From positions 12,038,242-12,102,241 of the forward strand of contig NW_024040041.1 of assembly GCF_014851395.1 (NCBI RefSeq): a stretch of DNA of 64,000 bases. Reading direction: 5' to 3'. The notes beneath the pieces were generated by a model. That model was not told where the DNA came from and did no database searches. It saw nothing but the letters and a program-made list of their open reading frames with translations. The translations under genes and the position numbers were made by a program. Of this stretch, positions 22,031-36,539 are shown one piece after another. Source of the stretch: Micropterus salmoides (taxonomy: Eukaryota > Chordata > Actinopteri > Centrarchiformes > Centrarchidae). Every line of letters begins with the position of its first letter. Position 1 is the stretch's first letter.

Positions 22031-23087
22031 TTGTGTTGGAATAACGTTACCCTTTTAATGCCTTGAAAACCAATTTTCTTAATCAGCTGCAAACTATAAA
22101 CAATGGGCCCCTATATGAGCAGCACTATTATATGCCAAATTTAGAAGAAACACTAGTTATTCCACATGTCAGATTCCTACCTTAGTGTTTTGCCACTGGT
22201 TTGAAGTTTACTTGATGTCAGGTATTTCCATGCACCAGAATGTAAAAATATAAAGATTGCAATCACAATCAAATGGCAGTTCATACATTAAAGTCATAAA
22301 AAGTATTAACACCAAAAAAGACAGCAAAACAGAGTTCATCTAATGTTTCCTGTCTGGAGAGGTTTACCTGGACCCAGACATCATCTTGAGCCAGGACCCT
22401 AGCTCATGTAAGGGTTATTTATTTCCTCTTTTACACCATATTTTACCATATTATTGTAGAGGAAGACAAAGAACGTTATTACCATCATTATCACCAGCAG
22501 TTACATGAAGCCTGTCTCTGAAATGCTGAAACTGTGTGAGTATGTTTGTGTGAATGCACGCATGTATGTATGTGAAAAAAAGAGGTAAAAGGCAGGTGAA
22601 ATGGAAACAACAGACTGCTTGCATTTCCTTCTGGGGCATTGCCATTACAGGACACGATCACTGACACACACATATTCATTAAATTGTGCACATTGTAGCC
22701 AATTATAAAACTAAAGGCTAATGCTTCAATTTTAGAATTACTGCACAGAGATCCCCATGTTTATGTGGATGTGTGTGCACACTAATCTCCCCCCAGTGTC
22801 TGGAGGCTGAACAAGCTACACATGCAATTATGTCTCTGCATGCAATGAGGAGAGAGGGTCACATGCTAGCTTCACAGAAATATAATAATGCATTTTTCAT
22901 AGGACTGTGCAAACAATAGTGGATGTTATCTTTCTATTGTTGTTTATTTGTTTTCTTATATCTCCTGTATTTTAGGTTATCGATTTTTGTTGTTCTTCCT
23001 ATTTAAAACTCTTTCAAAAATCACACTTAAATATGTGCTCACAGATTTGGGAACATCTGTGTGTGTAGGTTGTCATATGTGGGCACA

Positions 23088-23137
23088 GACAGAGATAGAG
23101 AAAGAAATGACCAAGACCTGAGCCCTGGGGAACGCCA
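23088..23137 (-). pseudogene. LINE reverse-transcriptase relic
   Basis: The minus strand encodes YRCGVPQGSGLGHFFLYL. This matches the conserved GVPQGS-LGP-LF-LY motif of non-LTR retrotransposon reverse transcriptases, next to the palm domain. Only this motif is recognisable; flanking frames are broken. It is a dead insertion fragment. Confidence 0.6.
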
Positions 23138-26100
23138 CAGCGATATCTGCTGAAGATGGATTCTCCCTAAAGATAAACTAGAATCTGACAATTAATATGT
23201 AACAGTATTATTTTTGAGCATTGTCATCTGTTTTTACAAGATGGTCATTCATCTTTGGCTATGTTGCTGTCCATAAAATGATATAGTTTAATAATGTTTG
23301 AAATCGAAAATCACACACACAAACCAACACCGGCACACTTTCAGCTGTATATGTGTGCAAAACTGGGCTGCAGAATATGCTTGTCTCCATAGTCTTAGCT
23401 ATCACAGGGACATTAGGTTGGCAGGATGACAGACAGAGCTATTGAAAGGTTGGTATTTCACCAACTGCCGTGCAGAGTGAAAGTTCTAGTGCCCCAAAGG
23501 AAGAGCAGTTAACCTAAGTGTATACCTAATCTAGCGGCTTAGATGGACAAGTGCTGCAAGTTAAAAATGTATTCTGGTGGAGCCTCACATACTGATATAC
23601 ATACATGGCTTAGGCAGGTAACACTGGGAAATAGTACCAACTGCAATGAAACCTGTAAGTACAGTCTTGTGCTGAAAATTGAGGTTGCAACACTTGGCCT
23701 TCATTGGGGTCTGTGCATAGCTTTTTGTTGTAAGGGAGAATCTACTCTACTACTGCTGTAGCATGCAGCTGAGTAGTTTGCTGTTTACAGTGTGTCTGAT
23801 TAGATATGTCATTGTGAGAGTACATCGCACCATGTTTGTGGGCACCACCAAGCCAGGGACTGACAGCAGTGGGACCAACTGTGACCTCCTCGTCCCCTTT
23901 TGGAAGCACTAAAGCGTCTCTTCCATTTTCCCAAGAGTGGTCCATTTTCAAACACACAGCAGTGTCCATTTCCAGTTCCAAACATTGAGCTGTGTTTATC
24001 TTTAACTGGGCAGTGAACTCTTACAGCAGATCTTCTAAACAAAAGAACCCTAAAAGTCCCTTCCAATGTAAATTAAACTGGATGGCGCAGAACAAGGCAT
24101 TATAAGGTGTCGTGAGAGCAACAACTGACCATTCTGAAGTTACAGTAAGCTACTGAAGTGGAAAACCTGACATCAGTGATCAATCAATTGTTATAACCTG
24201 GTTACACAACCAATAATAGATTCCTGACCATTTGTGTTCATATGCGTCCTTCTCTTTGTCCCCTTTAGTCGTCTCTCTCTTCCTCTCTTTTTCTTTTCCT
24301 ACACTGCCCCCTCTCCTCTCCTCTTTCTTGCTCTCCCTCTGCAATACAGTCTTTATCCTATTACAGCCTCCTTGCTTCTGTGGAGCAGTTTCAGTTGTAG
24401 ACACAATGAAAACTGGCAGGATACATTACTTAGCACTGCACTCCTCCCACCCTCTCTGGTTCTCCCTCCCTACCTACCCCCTTTCTTCACTCGTGCTTTC
24501 AACAATGAATACATTTTTTCATCATAATATTTTTTTCCACCCTTCCTTTGAGTTTGTTTCGCTTTGTCTTGCTCCAATTTTTGCTTCCATGGTTAGTTTT
24601 CAATTCATTTTTGTTCTGCAGCTGGCAGACCTGTCTGCCAATGACTGATTAATCATAACTATGTATCTGTCTCTTCACCTTGCGATATGCTGATCTCATC
24701 CGCCCTGTACTGCTTTTGTGTTGTTGCCAAAGCTAATGGTTAGGAACAGTCTCAACTGTGTCTTTTCACCCTTCTCATTTCTTCATAGACATTCAGAGAA
24801 ACACTTGCAGCAACACTTATTTTGTGGAAGGAATTCAAGTTGGGCAATGAAAAATGCATAGATAAGCATGCATGCACAGTGAATTCCTTCTGAATGAATA
24901 AAAGTGGCCAGAGGTAACCTCTTAACATTTGAGTGAGTTGAATAGGGCCCCAGGCTGTATGCACTGTATTGGTAGTAATCAGCAACCACTGAGCTGAGGA
25001 TTCTTCCCAATGCATGTACTTCTCTAATGTCAGCTAGACTGCATAAAGTGCTTAATTCAAAGACTACTTTTTCAACAATAACTTGCAGTCTCTATAGCTA
25101 AAGTCAGTGTATATTAGGTGATTTTGAGTTCAAACCTTCCATTAAGAAGATATGCAAGCTTAAAAGTATGTGATATCGAGAATCATAAAGTAGATATTTG
25201 ACTTATTTTTGCTGATGATACTCTCTTAAATAGTTTAGACAGTCATGTAATCTAGAGCTGCAGAATGATGTATACTGCCACTGTTTGTATCTTCAGAAAA
25301 TTCCAACCTGGGCATGCTCTCTCAATCCTTCTGTCAGGTGCTGGAGGTATGCTTGGCAGGGACCCAGAGCAGTCCCTGCTGATGGGAAGGGCTTTGAATA
25401 AAGCAGAGGTTTTATTTGACGAGCCCTGCATGGGGACCTGATGGCCGACTGGAATGCTCCCGGGGAGAGAGGGTTGATCTCTTTATCTGTCCGTCCTGTA
25501 TCCTATTAGAGTATCACCTTCCATCACACCCTCCATTCAAAGGATGAGAGCAGCTTTTGCTAAGCTGCACGCTCCCTCTCGCCCTCTCTTTTTACATTGC
25601 TAACAGCCTCTATCTCCTCCTCCTCCTCCCTCCCTCCCATCTCTCTCCTTCCTTCTCTCCTCAACCCCTCAGTCATTACCCCACATTTTCACTACTTTCT
25701 CACATTTTCTCACTCATAACATTTCCTTCTAACTTAACGACAAAACAGGTCGCTGGTCACTGGCTTCCAAAAAGACTAATTTTTGACCGTTTTCTGATCT
25801 GGTGCTTAAATTTGACTGTAAAAATTAGAGAAAGGTCAAAGTAGTGGTTAAACACATTGACAGTCATTAGGAAAAAGGAAGCAAACAGTGCTTATAGTGT
25901 CCAAGTTACCAACAGGTTCTGCATTATTATCGCACTTCTGCTTCTGGGAGACACCTGACAAAAGACACATGGCCACAGAAGAGGACAGGTAAAAGTAAAC
26001 AGAGTTTGTTTTAGACATCTTAACAACTGACAAATTATGTCAGTTATGTGGTAAGACCAGTCTCTCTCTCTCTCTCTCTTTCTACTCCACACTTTCTCAT

Positions 26101-26375
26101 TCTCTGTCACTCCCTCATTTTCTTTGTTAACTTTTTTCCAAAGTAGCAGCTGCTGGCAAGAGAACTGCTGAGGCAGCACTGGATCCAATTTTTGAAGCAC
26201 CACACAGACCCCAACAAACAACTGATATCCAAAGCACAGTGGCAGAGAGAGGAAGAGAAAGCGAGAGGGGTGAGCGTGACAGAAAAGTTGCCAATGCCCA
26301 GAACTGCCTGCCAAGAATCGATAAAGGATAGACTGATGACTGTAGAACAACCCCACTGGTACAACCAGCTGCAAA

Positions 26376-26376
<1 letters not shown>

Positions 26377-26411
<35 letters not shown>

Positions 26412-26416
26412 ACACA
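26377..26416 (+). repeat. CA microsatellite
   Basis: About 19 CA units with one TA interruption. Confidence 0.95.
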
Positions 26417-27513
26417 AAGTAAACCTCACAGAAGAAGGTCCACTGATCTTTCATTTCTATTATGCATAGTAAAAAGCACACACAGGAGTTATATTACTGA
26501 AGCATCACAATACCAGGAGCCCTGCAGCTGTCTTGTTCATTCATTCAGCTCTATGTATTTGTGTTTAAAGCAAGGGAGAAAGCGTAAGAGGAGATGTTGG
26601 TCTGTATCTATCAGTGTTTGTGTGTGCACGTGAGCATGCGTGCGTGTGTGCAGCAGCCAGATTGACACCATTATGTCTACTCTCCCTCCCTCCACTGCAT
26701 AAGCCAATTCGCCCTCATCACTCTGCTATTAAGCAGCTTTGCATCGGTACAGCTATGACTGTAACTGCAAGAATGTGCGCTGTGTTTGTGTGTGCAAGAG
26801 ACAGGGTGGTGGGTGGGAAGTAAGGGAGTCATTTTGCCACAAAAAATCTACAGTATGTTACCCTCGTTTCACCTCCTCGCCGACCCAGCCTTGAACTTTT
26901 AATAACAATAAAACAATAATGTGAATACAACAGAACTGTGAACCACATTCTAGGCAAGTGTACAATAAAGCATCGGACTTTAAATACTTTACCAAATGCC
27001 ATTTATTTACCACAGGGAGTTAAAAATGGCAAATTCAGTCATGGGTTATTGAGACGGGTAAATTGCAGAACTGATTTTATTATATGATTAAAGCAACATC
27101 TACCCTGTTTATTGTTGTTTTATAACACAACAACATCCTTACAGTTGCCAATCTTAATTTAGTAACACATTATTGGTGTTTTATCAGTACTCAAATATCT
27201 GCATTTTTTAAATAATATTTAAACTGTAGCAAATTTGTTAATCTGGTTATTGAGAGAAACCTCCTTATAAAAATCATTATACTTTACATACAGTCCATTG
27301 GTAAATATGAACCTCCTGTAAAGCATTTAGTCCCCTTGATCCCAGTGCTTCCCTTCTCCACTGCAGTGAAGTCTGCGCACAGGACTGTGTGTGTGTGTGT
27401 GCGTGCTTGCGTACTGTCAGGCTCACTAGAGGCCAAGAGGCAATCAATAAGTATTTGGGCAACAGCTCAACATAATTATAGAGGGATACTGAGAATCACC
27501 CTGACTGGACACA

Positions 27514-27541
27514 GTGTGTGTGTGTGTGTGTGTGTGTGTGT
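27514..27541 (+). repeat. GT microsatellite
   Basis: Fourteen GT units, shortly before the miniature transposon at 27656. Confidence 0.95.
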
Positions 27542-27655
27542 AGTTGCTGCCTGCCAACAGTCACACTCTCCACTCTCTTTGGATCTCTTTCCCCGCAGCC
27601 ACCAGCCCTCCCAACTTCTCTCTGTCTCTCCATTGCAGTGTTGGTAGATAATAAG

Positions 27656-28137
27656 CAGTGATGGAAGAATTTCTCAGATTTTTTACTTTAGTAAAAGTAG
27701 CAATGCCACAGAGGTAGAAATAAAAAGTTGAGGTCCCACAGTCAACATTAAGTAAAACTACAAAAGTCTTAGCTTCATCAAAAGTCAAAGTACTCATGAT
27801 GTAGAATGACCCATTTCAGAATAATGTTTAATATATTATTGAATTGTATTTATTGATTTATTAGTGTGGACATCTTAATGTTGCAGCTGGTAAAGGTCGA
27901 GCTTATAAGTCCTTTATATACTAGGGTGGCTTGTGAAGTCTTATCTTAACCTACAAGTACGCATTATATATTTGTAAATATTACATTTTGGATTATTTAT
28001 ACGAATCTGTAAGTAACTAGTAACTGAAGTTCATCAAATAAATGTGGTGGAGTAGAAGTATAAAGTAACAGAAACTGGAAATAATATATAAAAGTAAAGC
28101 ACTTCATAATTCTACAGCACTTACTTTTCCACTAATG
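27656..28137 (+). mobile_element. Miniature hAT-type DNA transposon
   Basis: The left end is CAGTGATGGAAG and the right end is CTTTTCCACTAATG, an imperfect terminal inverted repeat. The flanks ATAATAAG (27648-27655) and ATAACAAA (28138-28145) agree at six of eight bases, as expected for an old eight-base hAT target duplication. The interior, with repeated AAGTAAAAGTA blocks and a GTTGCAGCTGGTAAAGGT block, matches a very abundant teleost non-autonomous family. No coding sequence is present. Confidence 0.75.
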
Positions 28138-28901
28138 ATAACAAATAACTATGGTTAACTAGCAGTTGCCTCAATTCCTGCACCCTGAACCCTTATGTGT
28201 CTGATACATCACTACAGTGACCATGCGACAGGAGCCTCGTGCAGGAAATGCAAATTTTAATTTATTTCCCTTTTCTAGATGTTAAAAATGTTCTGGCAAG
28301 AACAGGACAGGCAGATAATTACATACAAATACAAAAAGCAAATGAATCACTGATTCTGTGTAAGTAAGCTGGTTTTGAAAGAACTGACCATGACTCTATG
28401 AGATATAAAAGTATTAATTCTGAGTTGCCGTAATGATTTAATTACACTGGAAAGGAGAAAATGAGGTAGCACACCCATAGAGTAGTAATCACGGCATTAA
28501 AGCTAACTGCCCAGCATATTTTCGACAAACACACAGCAGCAGCAGGGTAGCGTGCGTGTAAGAAAGTGGGATTTTGATGACAGTTACATCTGTATTTGAC
28601 AAACAAGCCCCTGAAGCATAGCGCAGCAGTGATATCATTGCAGTACATAGCAGACATGATGATATTTTCTGAGCGGAAGGAGTGTTTCAGAGGAACATTA
28701 AAGTGTGCTGTGTGTGGATTTACATGCATATTACCCTTTAGGTGTGTAAGTGGGTGACTGAGATGGTAAGCAAAGGATGACAGAGATATATGTATGTTGC
28801 ATACACAGACACGCAGGCACATGCACGCAGTTACAGTAACATGCCAGAAACATAATTATATATAGAGAATCATGATTGATTCTCACAGCTCTCAGGGCAT
28901 A

Positions 28902-28929
28902 GCACACACACACACACACACACACACAC
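28902..28929 (+). repeat. CA microsatellite
   Basis: Fourteen CA units. Confidence 0.95.
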
Positions 28930-28983
28930 GACTGCAAGAAGGATGATGAAGCTGCTTTCATCCTCTTTGCCCATTCATGTGTT

Positions 28984-29016
28984 TGCGTGTGTGTGTGTGT
29001 GTGTGTGAGAATGTGC

Positions 29017-29052
<36 letters not shown>
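28984..29052 (+). repeat. Compound GT microsatellite
   Basis: Two GT runs separated by GAGAATGTGCGTGC. Confidence 0.9.
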
Positions 29053-29054
<2 letters not shown>

Positions 29055-29169
29055 AAGTGTCACAAGGAGGAAGCTGAGAAAATCACATCACTTTGCTTGC
29101 AAAGCCCCATGGGACGACAATCACAGGGTATTTCAAGAACTCTTTGAGAAGCAGACTCACCAGGGACCC

Positions 29170-29171
<2 letters not shown>

Positions 29172-29210
<39 letters not shown>
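29172..29210 (+). repeat. GT microsatellite
   Basis: About 19 GT units, followed by CGCGTGCGCATG and then GA-rich DNA. Confidence 0.95.
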
Positions 29211-29214
<4 letters not shown>

Positions 29215-30219
29215 TGCGCATGTGTCAGAGAAAGAGAGAGCGAGAGAGAGAGAGTTATCTGAAAAGCAGGTACACTGACTCAGGACATCTTTGAACTCCG
29301 TCACTTTCTGAGCTTTATTTGCACTCAGATTACGACAGTCAAAACAACCGTCAAGTGGTTGGGATGATAACAAATTGGCTGACCATTCACTGTTAAAACA
29401 GCTTGACTGAACTTTCCTCACATCAATACAAAGCTGCAATTGGAGCTTAATAAATGTAGATATAGAGACAAATATATATATATATCATAATCTTGAGCAG
29501 TAACAGTCATGTTTCCTCTGAACTGTGAAGTTCTAATGCTATAAAAAACCATAGGGATAACAGCCAATTTGTAACCTAATGACTGAAGGATAAGAGCATA
29601 AAGGAGGATGGTGGAAATGCATTCTGCTCATTGCCAAACCATTAAAACAAAGAGTAAAATTTTATTCTCCAGAAAGAAGTTGTGCCTCTGTCATTAAATT
29701 CTCTATATTAATCAAAATCACTGAGTGGTTAGGGTTACTTCAGATGTCACTTCCAACATTGTGAATTTAGCAGTCTGAAAGTCTAGGGAAGATAGCAACC
29801 CTAACAAAGAAGCAAGAGAAGGAAAGCATTTCAGTTAAAAACCTTTATTTGTATTATGTGCATATGAGCTTTTTGCCCAAAGTGATTCATCAATAATTGT
29901 ATTTTGACTGGTTAAAAAAGATATGTTTCAGTATTTTGTTCCAGAGTTTGCCAACAAATTCTTGTTTAAGGAATATCTTTAAAATCACCTATAATCCATA
30001 ATCATTATATAATGTGAAAACCTGTTAGGCTAAGCAGATCATTGTTTAAATGGTCGAAAGTGTCATATTTTACAGCCACAGTTTTCATCTGTATGAATCT
30101 TGGATACTAAATATAAACCAGGATTAAGGTTTGGATGATATTCTTATCTCCCCCCAGTGAAGAACGTTAAAAGTGACACTTCTCTCCCTTCCCTCCCATC
30201 TTTGCCTCTCTTCCTTTCC

Positions 30220-30273
30220 TCTCTCTCTCACTCTCTCTCTCTCACTCTCTCTCTCACTCTCTCTCTCTCTCTC
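30220..30273 (+). repeat. CT-rich microsatellite
   Basis: CT units broken by regular ACT interruptions. Confidence 0.85.
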
Positions 30274-33200
30274 CCACTCTAAATCCTGTCTTATCTCATC
30301 CTGTCCTTCCCTCCAGCTTCTTCTCATCATTCCACTTAAACTCTTTCACTAATGAGTTCCTCCTCATCCTCCCCCTTCCCCCTCCCCTCACCCTATCTGC
30401 CTTTTGTTCCAGTTCTGTCTTCCCCTGTAAAGACAATGTAAACACCATGAAGGTGGGAAAGGGAACAATCACTGATTTGTATGTTACTAATTCTGTCTGC
30501 ATCCTCGACATTTCTCGTTCATTTTTGCCATCTCATGACTGAATGTTTTGATTTTCTGGGGGAGGTCAGCAGGAGAGGAGCAGGGAAGGCTCTTGAGTTC
30601 AGAATATTCACCCTGGAAAAACAGATCCTAATTAGGTGGGTGGTTTTTATGAGTCGGCGTCATGGTCAGTGGCTAAAAATGAACTCTGTTTTACATATAA
30701 CAAAAAACCGTCTGATGCACCCTTGAAAACACATCTAGGAACACAAACACTGGTCCATGCACATCCACATGCAAAAGAAAGATGTCAAACACGTCGTTTA
30801 TCAAGAGATCACACAGATGGCAGAAGCGATGTCATAAATACATTAAAAAAAAAAAAGAAATGAAATGACTAATTCGAAGGTAATAAAAACATAACGATTC
30901 CTAATGTAATCATAATACACCACTGAAAATATAGTTATGTATATTATATTGCATTTCTGCGAATGGGTCTTCCTAAATATTACACTGAACCTTTAAATAC
31001 TAAAATACAGACAAAATCAGTAAATGACAGTGATATAAGTCAGATAACTGGACCAGAGCCCAGCAATGTTGACTGAAACTATGAGACAGTTATTAGCTAA
31101 ACATACCACAACACACACACACACACACATATGAACACACATTGAAACACACAGTTGGTAATCCACGACCAGTGTGACTGATTATATTGATGACTCATGA
31201 TACTCATGGGTAAATATGCTTTGTGCAGGCATGGTGAACTTGATCTTGCTCAGATATTGTGTGTGTGGAAGTGTTTTGAGGTCTGGGTTGTCGTGTATTA
31301 GGACTAACAGTGTTGTTTTATTACAAAATAATGAATGTCGCCAAGCTTCTTTACATACTGTATTTACTCTATGAGTATTAAACTAAAATAAATATTGTTT
31401 GGGCATATTCTAAATAAATAAATCCTTCATTTAAAGTGATTCTAATGAAACCAGTTATCCTGGCATAGAATATGTGGTATGAACACTGAAAAGTATGAAA
31501 TTTAAGCATAATTTGCAACTCAAATCTGCAAGTACGTTTTCTCCAGGCTTTCATTGCGAAAGTGCAGTAAAACTGTAAAAGATCAACCTCTAATGTGAGT
31601 TACAAAACTAAACCGTTCTGACCTAAAAGTCATGAATAGGAAGCCTGTGGTTTCAAGTGTGGCTTAGTTCATAAATAAAAAATAAACGATATCCCACATA
31701 TGCTCTTTCTTTCACCTTTATTGTCCTGAATATTTGATCCTCTGGCAAACTGTACATCCACATGGAGTCATGAAAGTCGCAATGTGATGGTAGAAACTGT
31801 GAAACTGTGTTGACTTAGCAAAAGAAAAATCTGAGGGGATGAGCTTCAGATGTGACGTGATAAAATCATCAGGGGTAGAAGAGTTTTACATCCACTTTGA
31901 ACAGAGCAGGTTAGTGTTAGAGTCATATTGAATGCAATGGAGCTCGTCACTTCTTTCCATTCCTTTCCACTCTCTTTTTCTAAATCCTTCTCTCCATTTC
32001 TCTTACCATCACTCAGCCACTGCAGCTGAGAGAAGGCTGATGACCCTGCAGCAGTCTGTATGTGTGTGTGTGTGTGTGTCTGTGTGTGTGCCAATGGTAA
32101 TGGCTATACAACAAACTCCCTCTCTGAAACTTGGCGAACAGGGAATTTGCTTATAGCACTGCCACGCAAAGTAAATGTAAGTAGCAAGCACCACAGAGCA
32201 TTAATGGCAGATCTTATACACTTTAATGCACTGCTGCTTTCTCTAACCCGCCCTACTCAAGCCTTACTTACTGTGCTGAGAACTAAATATATCTATTAGC
32301 TGTCACAGAGGCACAAGGTTTGCACCAAAACACCTACTTTGCTCCAGTTTTTCAAAAAAATGCTGCAAGTGAGCTACAGCAGTGTCAATCCAGGATATAG
32401 GCAGAACTGGGGAACTGTGTAACAGCCGCCCCCTGTACATGTCGGCTACAGAGTGATTCGGGCTCAGACTTCCATTGACATTCCCCACAAGTCACAGATT
32501 CTGTGGCAAATAAATCTGTACTTATATTTGACTCAGAATTTTACTGTTTCATTTTGTAATAAAATAAAAGGAATTTTGTCATATTACTGTAAATGAGCAG
32601 GCATTCCATTAGTGTATTTTGTCTGCATGAAGACATCTTATTGTATTGGTTTTTATAGTGTGCTGTTGCATATGTGTATAAGTAAAATCGTAGATGTTTG
32701 ATTGTATTGTTGTCGTTTTATATGTGTACTGTCAAACATGCTATCCTGCTGCCTTTGCCTTTAAAAAGAGGTTTTATTTCAATGGTTCTTCTGGCCTGGT
32801 TAAATTAAAAGATTAAAAATAAACAGCAATTTTGTACTATTTAATATAAAAAAGGAAAGGAATTACCATTATTGGGAATATAGAGTGTGACGTTCAGAAA
32901 TCCATTTCACCCAACCAGGTTAGGTGAAATGATTATAATATGTCAATATACAGTAACATTTTGCCTTACCACACCCTTTACACAGGGTGCCTAGCAAGTT
33001 GCACAGTGATTGGATATACTGTATGTTGGGTATGTTGTGTTTTGTCTGAACTGGCTCAGAGACTTTGCATGTTCCACTTTCCATGATAATCAAACTTACT
33101 ACTGAGCTTTTCAAATTTTAAGAATTAGCCTAAAGAGACGATACCACTATAGCACTATTTGAAAATTACAGTAATAACACGTATACAGACCTTGGATTTT

Positions 33201-33410
33201 CCACTTAATATCATTAATTTTACCCCTTGTCAGACTGGCCCAAACAGTCACAATACACTGATGATCATTTCAGCTGAGCCCAGGCGTTCAGGTATCTTTC
33301 AATCCATCTTTCCCTTTGTGTCGAAGGTTTGTGAATCTCTGTCCCTTTTTTTCTGGTTGAAGGAGGCAAAGACTCAACTCGGCTGGATGGCAAATCTTAT
33401 TTCATGGTTG

Positions 33411-33411
<1 letters not shown>

Positions 33412-33441
<30 letters not shown>
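33412..33441 (+). repeat. CA microsatellite
   Basis: Fifteen CA units. Confidence 0.95.
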
Positions 33442-33444
<3 letters not shown>

Positions 33445-35887
33445 ACACGTACACACACAAAGTCATCCTTTCGTTAGCTGCAACAGGCTAATTGGACTTA
33501 GGCAGAGGGAAGCCTGGGGCGGGAGGAGGAGAGACAGGAGAGGGTGAGGAGGTGAAGATGGAAGAAGAGGCTGTCATTATGAACACTGTGGACGATGGAG
33601 ATAAAGGTTTGTGTTATCAAATCCTGATGCCCCAATACATCCTTCCCTGCCTGATGAAAGAGACAGTGATAGTACTGATACAGAGCTCAAGAGAGAGGAA
33701 GAGAGAGAGGGAGGAAGGAAAGAAAGAAAGACAGATGGGAAACAGCGAATGAAAAGAGGAACAAGTCACAGAAAACGCTTAAAGAGAGGAGGAGTGTGTG
33801 TAGTATATTTGTGCGTGACTATGCCATGGGTTAAGTGTGTGCATGTCAGTGTCTCATAACCAAGGTCAGGTTGCCTGTAGGCAGTTCATCCCAGTTGGCC
33901 CTACTAAACACAGTTACACATTCTCCTTTCTCTCCCTTTTCCCATCCTTCTTCCCTCCTCCTCCTCCTGCTGCACCACTGCTCTTCTCTGTTCTTTCCTC
34001 CATTTGTTTCTTTCCCCTTTCTTCCAACTCAGATTTAAACCTCTTTTTTTTGTTTACTTCCCTTCCTTTCCTTTCGCCCCTTCTTGCTCTCTCTTTCCAC
34101 TGCAGAAAAAAAACTCTACAAAAACAGTAATCTCACAATAGCAGCAAATCTGTTTTGGGACAAACCCTCTCTGCTTCCGAGATTCATTTCTCTCTCCCCT
34201 CCTATCTCACCAAGAACTCCTTCAGGTTTCTCGCTCCGGCTCCCTGTTCCTTTATCCATCTCTATCGTCATTCTCTCACATGTCTCCATTACCAGGTCAA
34301 AGACTCTCCATTATCAGACATAGCACCACTTCTTCCTCACAAATACTTCAAATTCACTAAGCCTCATGCTGCATTCATTGGAAGCTCAAGAGAGAGGATG
34401 ATGCATCTTAACATCAAACCTAAACAAACTCAGATAAATATTGTTCACTTTTTTAACAGATTGATTGATTGCATTACTAGTGTTACTAGTGCTGTGTTTA
34501 AATTATCTCAAATTGATATCAATAGCACAGCCTGTAAATAAATCAACACATTTGTTTTCCAGCCTGAATCTCAGTCATTATGATAAATACAGTTACAATT
34601 AAACTGTAATGTAATGTAATTCAAAACCTTCTCTCTCTGCTGCCGCTTCTTGATTCATCTTCTCAAAGATGCCTCTCCAACACTACGACGCCCGGGCAGA
34701 GCATCCCAGGCTTCAGGGGTAGCGGCAACAAGGTCTAACAGTGGGATGAGAGGTTAATATACCACTGCTCCCCCTCAGAAGCTTCCCACTGTTTATCATC
34801 GTGCCTCTTTGCCACTCATTGATACAAGCGCCACGGCATTGAGCATAATAAGGCCCAAGCTCCATGTGGAATCGAGACGTGTTCACACACATGTTTTGTA
34901 CTATAAGTTGTTGGCAAAGGAGGGATGGGCAGTTTTTTCATTGCTGGCAGATGTTTCTCAGCCATTGTGTTTGCAAAACTTGACCTTGACTGAGAGGGAG
35001 CATGCACGAGGAGGGAGGCTGCACAGCGTGTGCACAAGCTGTGACTGACTGTCTTAGAGACTCCTCCTAGCTCTGATTGGTTGTTTTGACCTGGGAGTGG
35101 TGGATTCTTGCAAATGGCATTAGGAGCAGTAGGAGGACCCAGAGGAACCATTTTTTGTTTTGTTTTTTCTTTTTTACAGATTATCTGTCTCATGTACTAC
35201 TGTCAGGATATAGTGACAGTTTCAGCAAATATGCCAAAAAGTTATTTTTAAAAGAATTCCCTTCTGCTACTTTAAGGTAGCATCAAACCAGACTTTAATT
35301 TTAGATAACACCATGAAAGTAAATGGAGAAAAAAAAACGTAAAACGTATTTAAATTAGCATAGAGAGAACAGAAAACACTATTTCCTTGTGGTCATGGTT
35401 AAATATTACTGTCCCAATGAGAAATGATGAAAAAAAAAGTTTTAAAAAGGAAACTTTCCTCAATCTTTAAAAGCTTTTGCATTTTCAAAGTTGTTTACAA
35501 AACTGGCAGCTCATACCACAAATGTTGGTTTTGATTCAACACCAATTAATACCAAGGAAAGTACGGCAAATGCTGATTCCAATACTCTTGTTAACTTCAC
35601 ATGTCAAACTTTTGGTTATGAGTAATTAACACGGTACACTTCATGCCTAAAATCTGACAACAGTATGTCTCACTTTGGCCAACCTGTTCACATATGGTTC
35701 GTAATGTAGTGGGAAGCCTCCATGTGGAAAAAAAAAAACAACGTTAATTGATTTTAGTTATGTAATTTACCTAGCGAGTCTTCTATAAGTCATGTAAGTA
35801 GTTATTTTAACCTAAACCTAACCAAGTAATTTCGTTGCCTAAACTTTTTTTTTTTCTAAACCGAATTTTGACATTCATTTTCACACT

Positions 35888-35925
35888 GTTAACAACGTGC
35901 TGACTGTTAACAACGTGCTTGACAA
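35888..35925 (+). repeat. Short tandem duplication
   Basis: The block CTGTTAACAACGTGCT occurs twice in a row, separated by two bases. It lies in DNA with CCTAAACCTAACC-like motifs that resemble a common fish dispersed repeat. Confidence 0.7.
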
Positions 35926-36490
35926 CATTAACAAATAGTTTTACTTGAAAGTTAACAGGACGTTGCATATTTATTGTTGCTTGCTTGTCGGCTTAGGACT
36001 TTGATGACAGCAAGTGGCAATGATATGTATGCTATCAGTCAATGGGAGAAAAAATGTTTTTTCTGCAAAACACAGAGGACGGAGACTACGTTGTTTATAT
36101 TTAGTATTGATCCTACTCTTCTAAAAATCAGTACTTTGTACACAGGTACCACAATATCAATACTTATATTATCAAGGCACAAATCATTAGTGCTCAAGTT
36201 TCAGTCTCAAAACTGAAAGCACTCACAAACATTGGCAAACAAAAACACACACACATAACATCATCTGCTGAGTGTGTAAAACAAAAGAGGCAGACTTTAT
36301 TGTCTGAATAATTACTTTACATGCCGCGCTCACTCTGGAAGCAACCCCAACACACGCAGGAAAACAAAACACACTCTGGAACCGTCTAAACACACACCCG
36401 TAGAGTGGATTACACATCTCTCCCTGGTCGATACCAAATAACGTTATGCCGTTTTAGCCACCAGGAAACAACATGATAAAGAAGCAAGAA

Positions 36491-36492
<2 letters not shown>

Positions 36493-36537
<45 letters not shown>
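36493..36537 (+). repeat. GT microsatellite
   Basis: About 22 perfect GT units. Confidence 0.95.

Positions 36538-36539
<2 letters not shown>

Larger units (their letters stand above)
22031..27640. other. Non-coding intronic stretch
   Basis: There is no gene. The stretch contains a short LINE reverse-transcriptase relic at 23088-23137, pyrimidine-rich patches at 24260-24350 and 25560-25680, and CA/GT repeats at 26377-26416 and 27514-27541. The rest is unique sequence. Confidence 0.6.
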
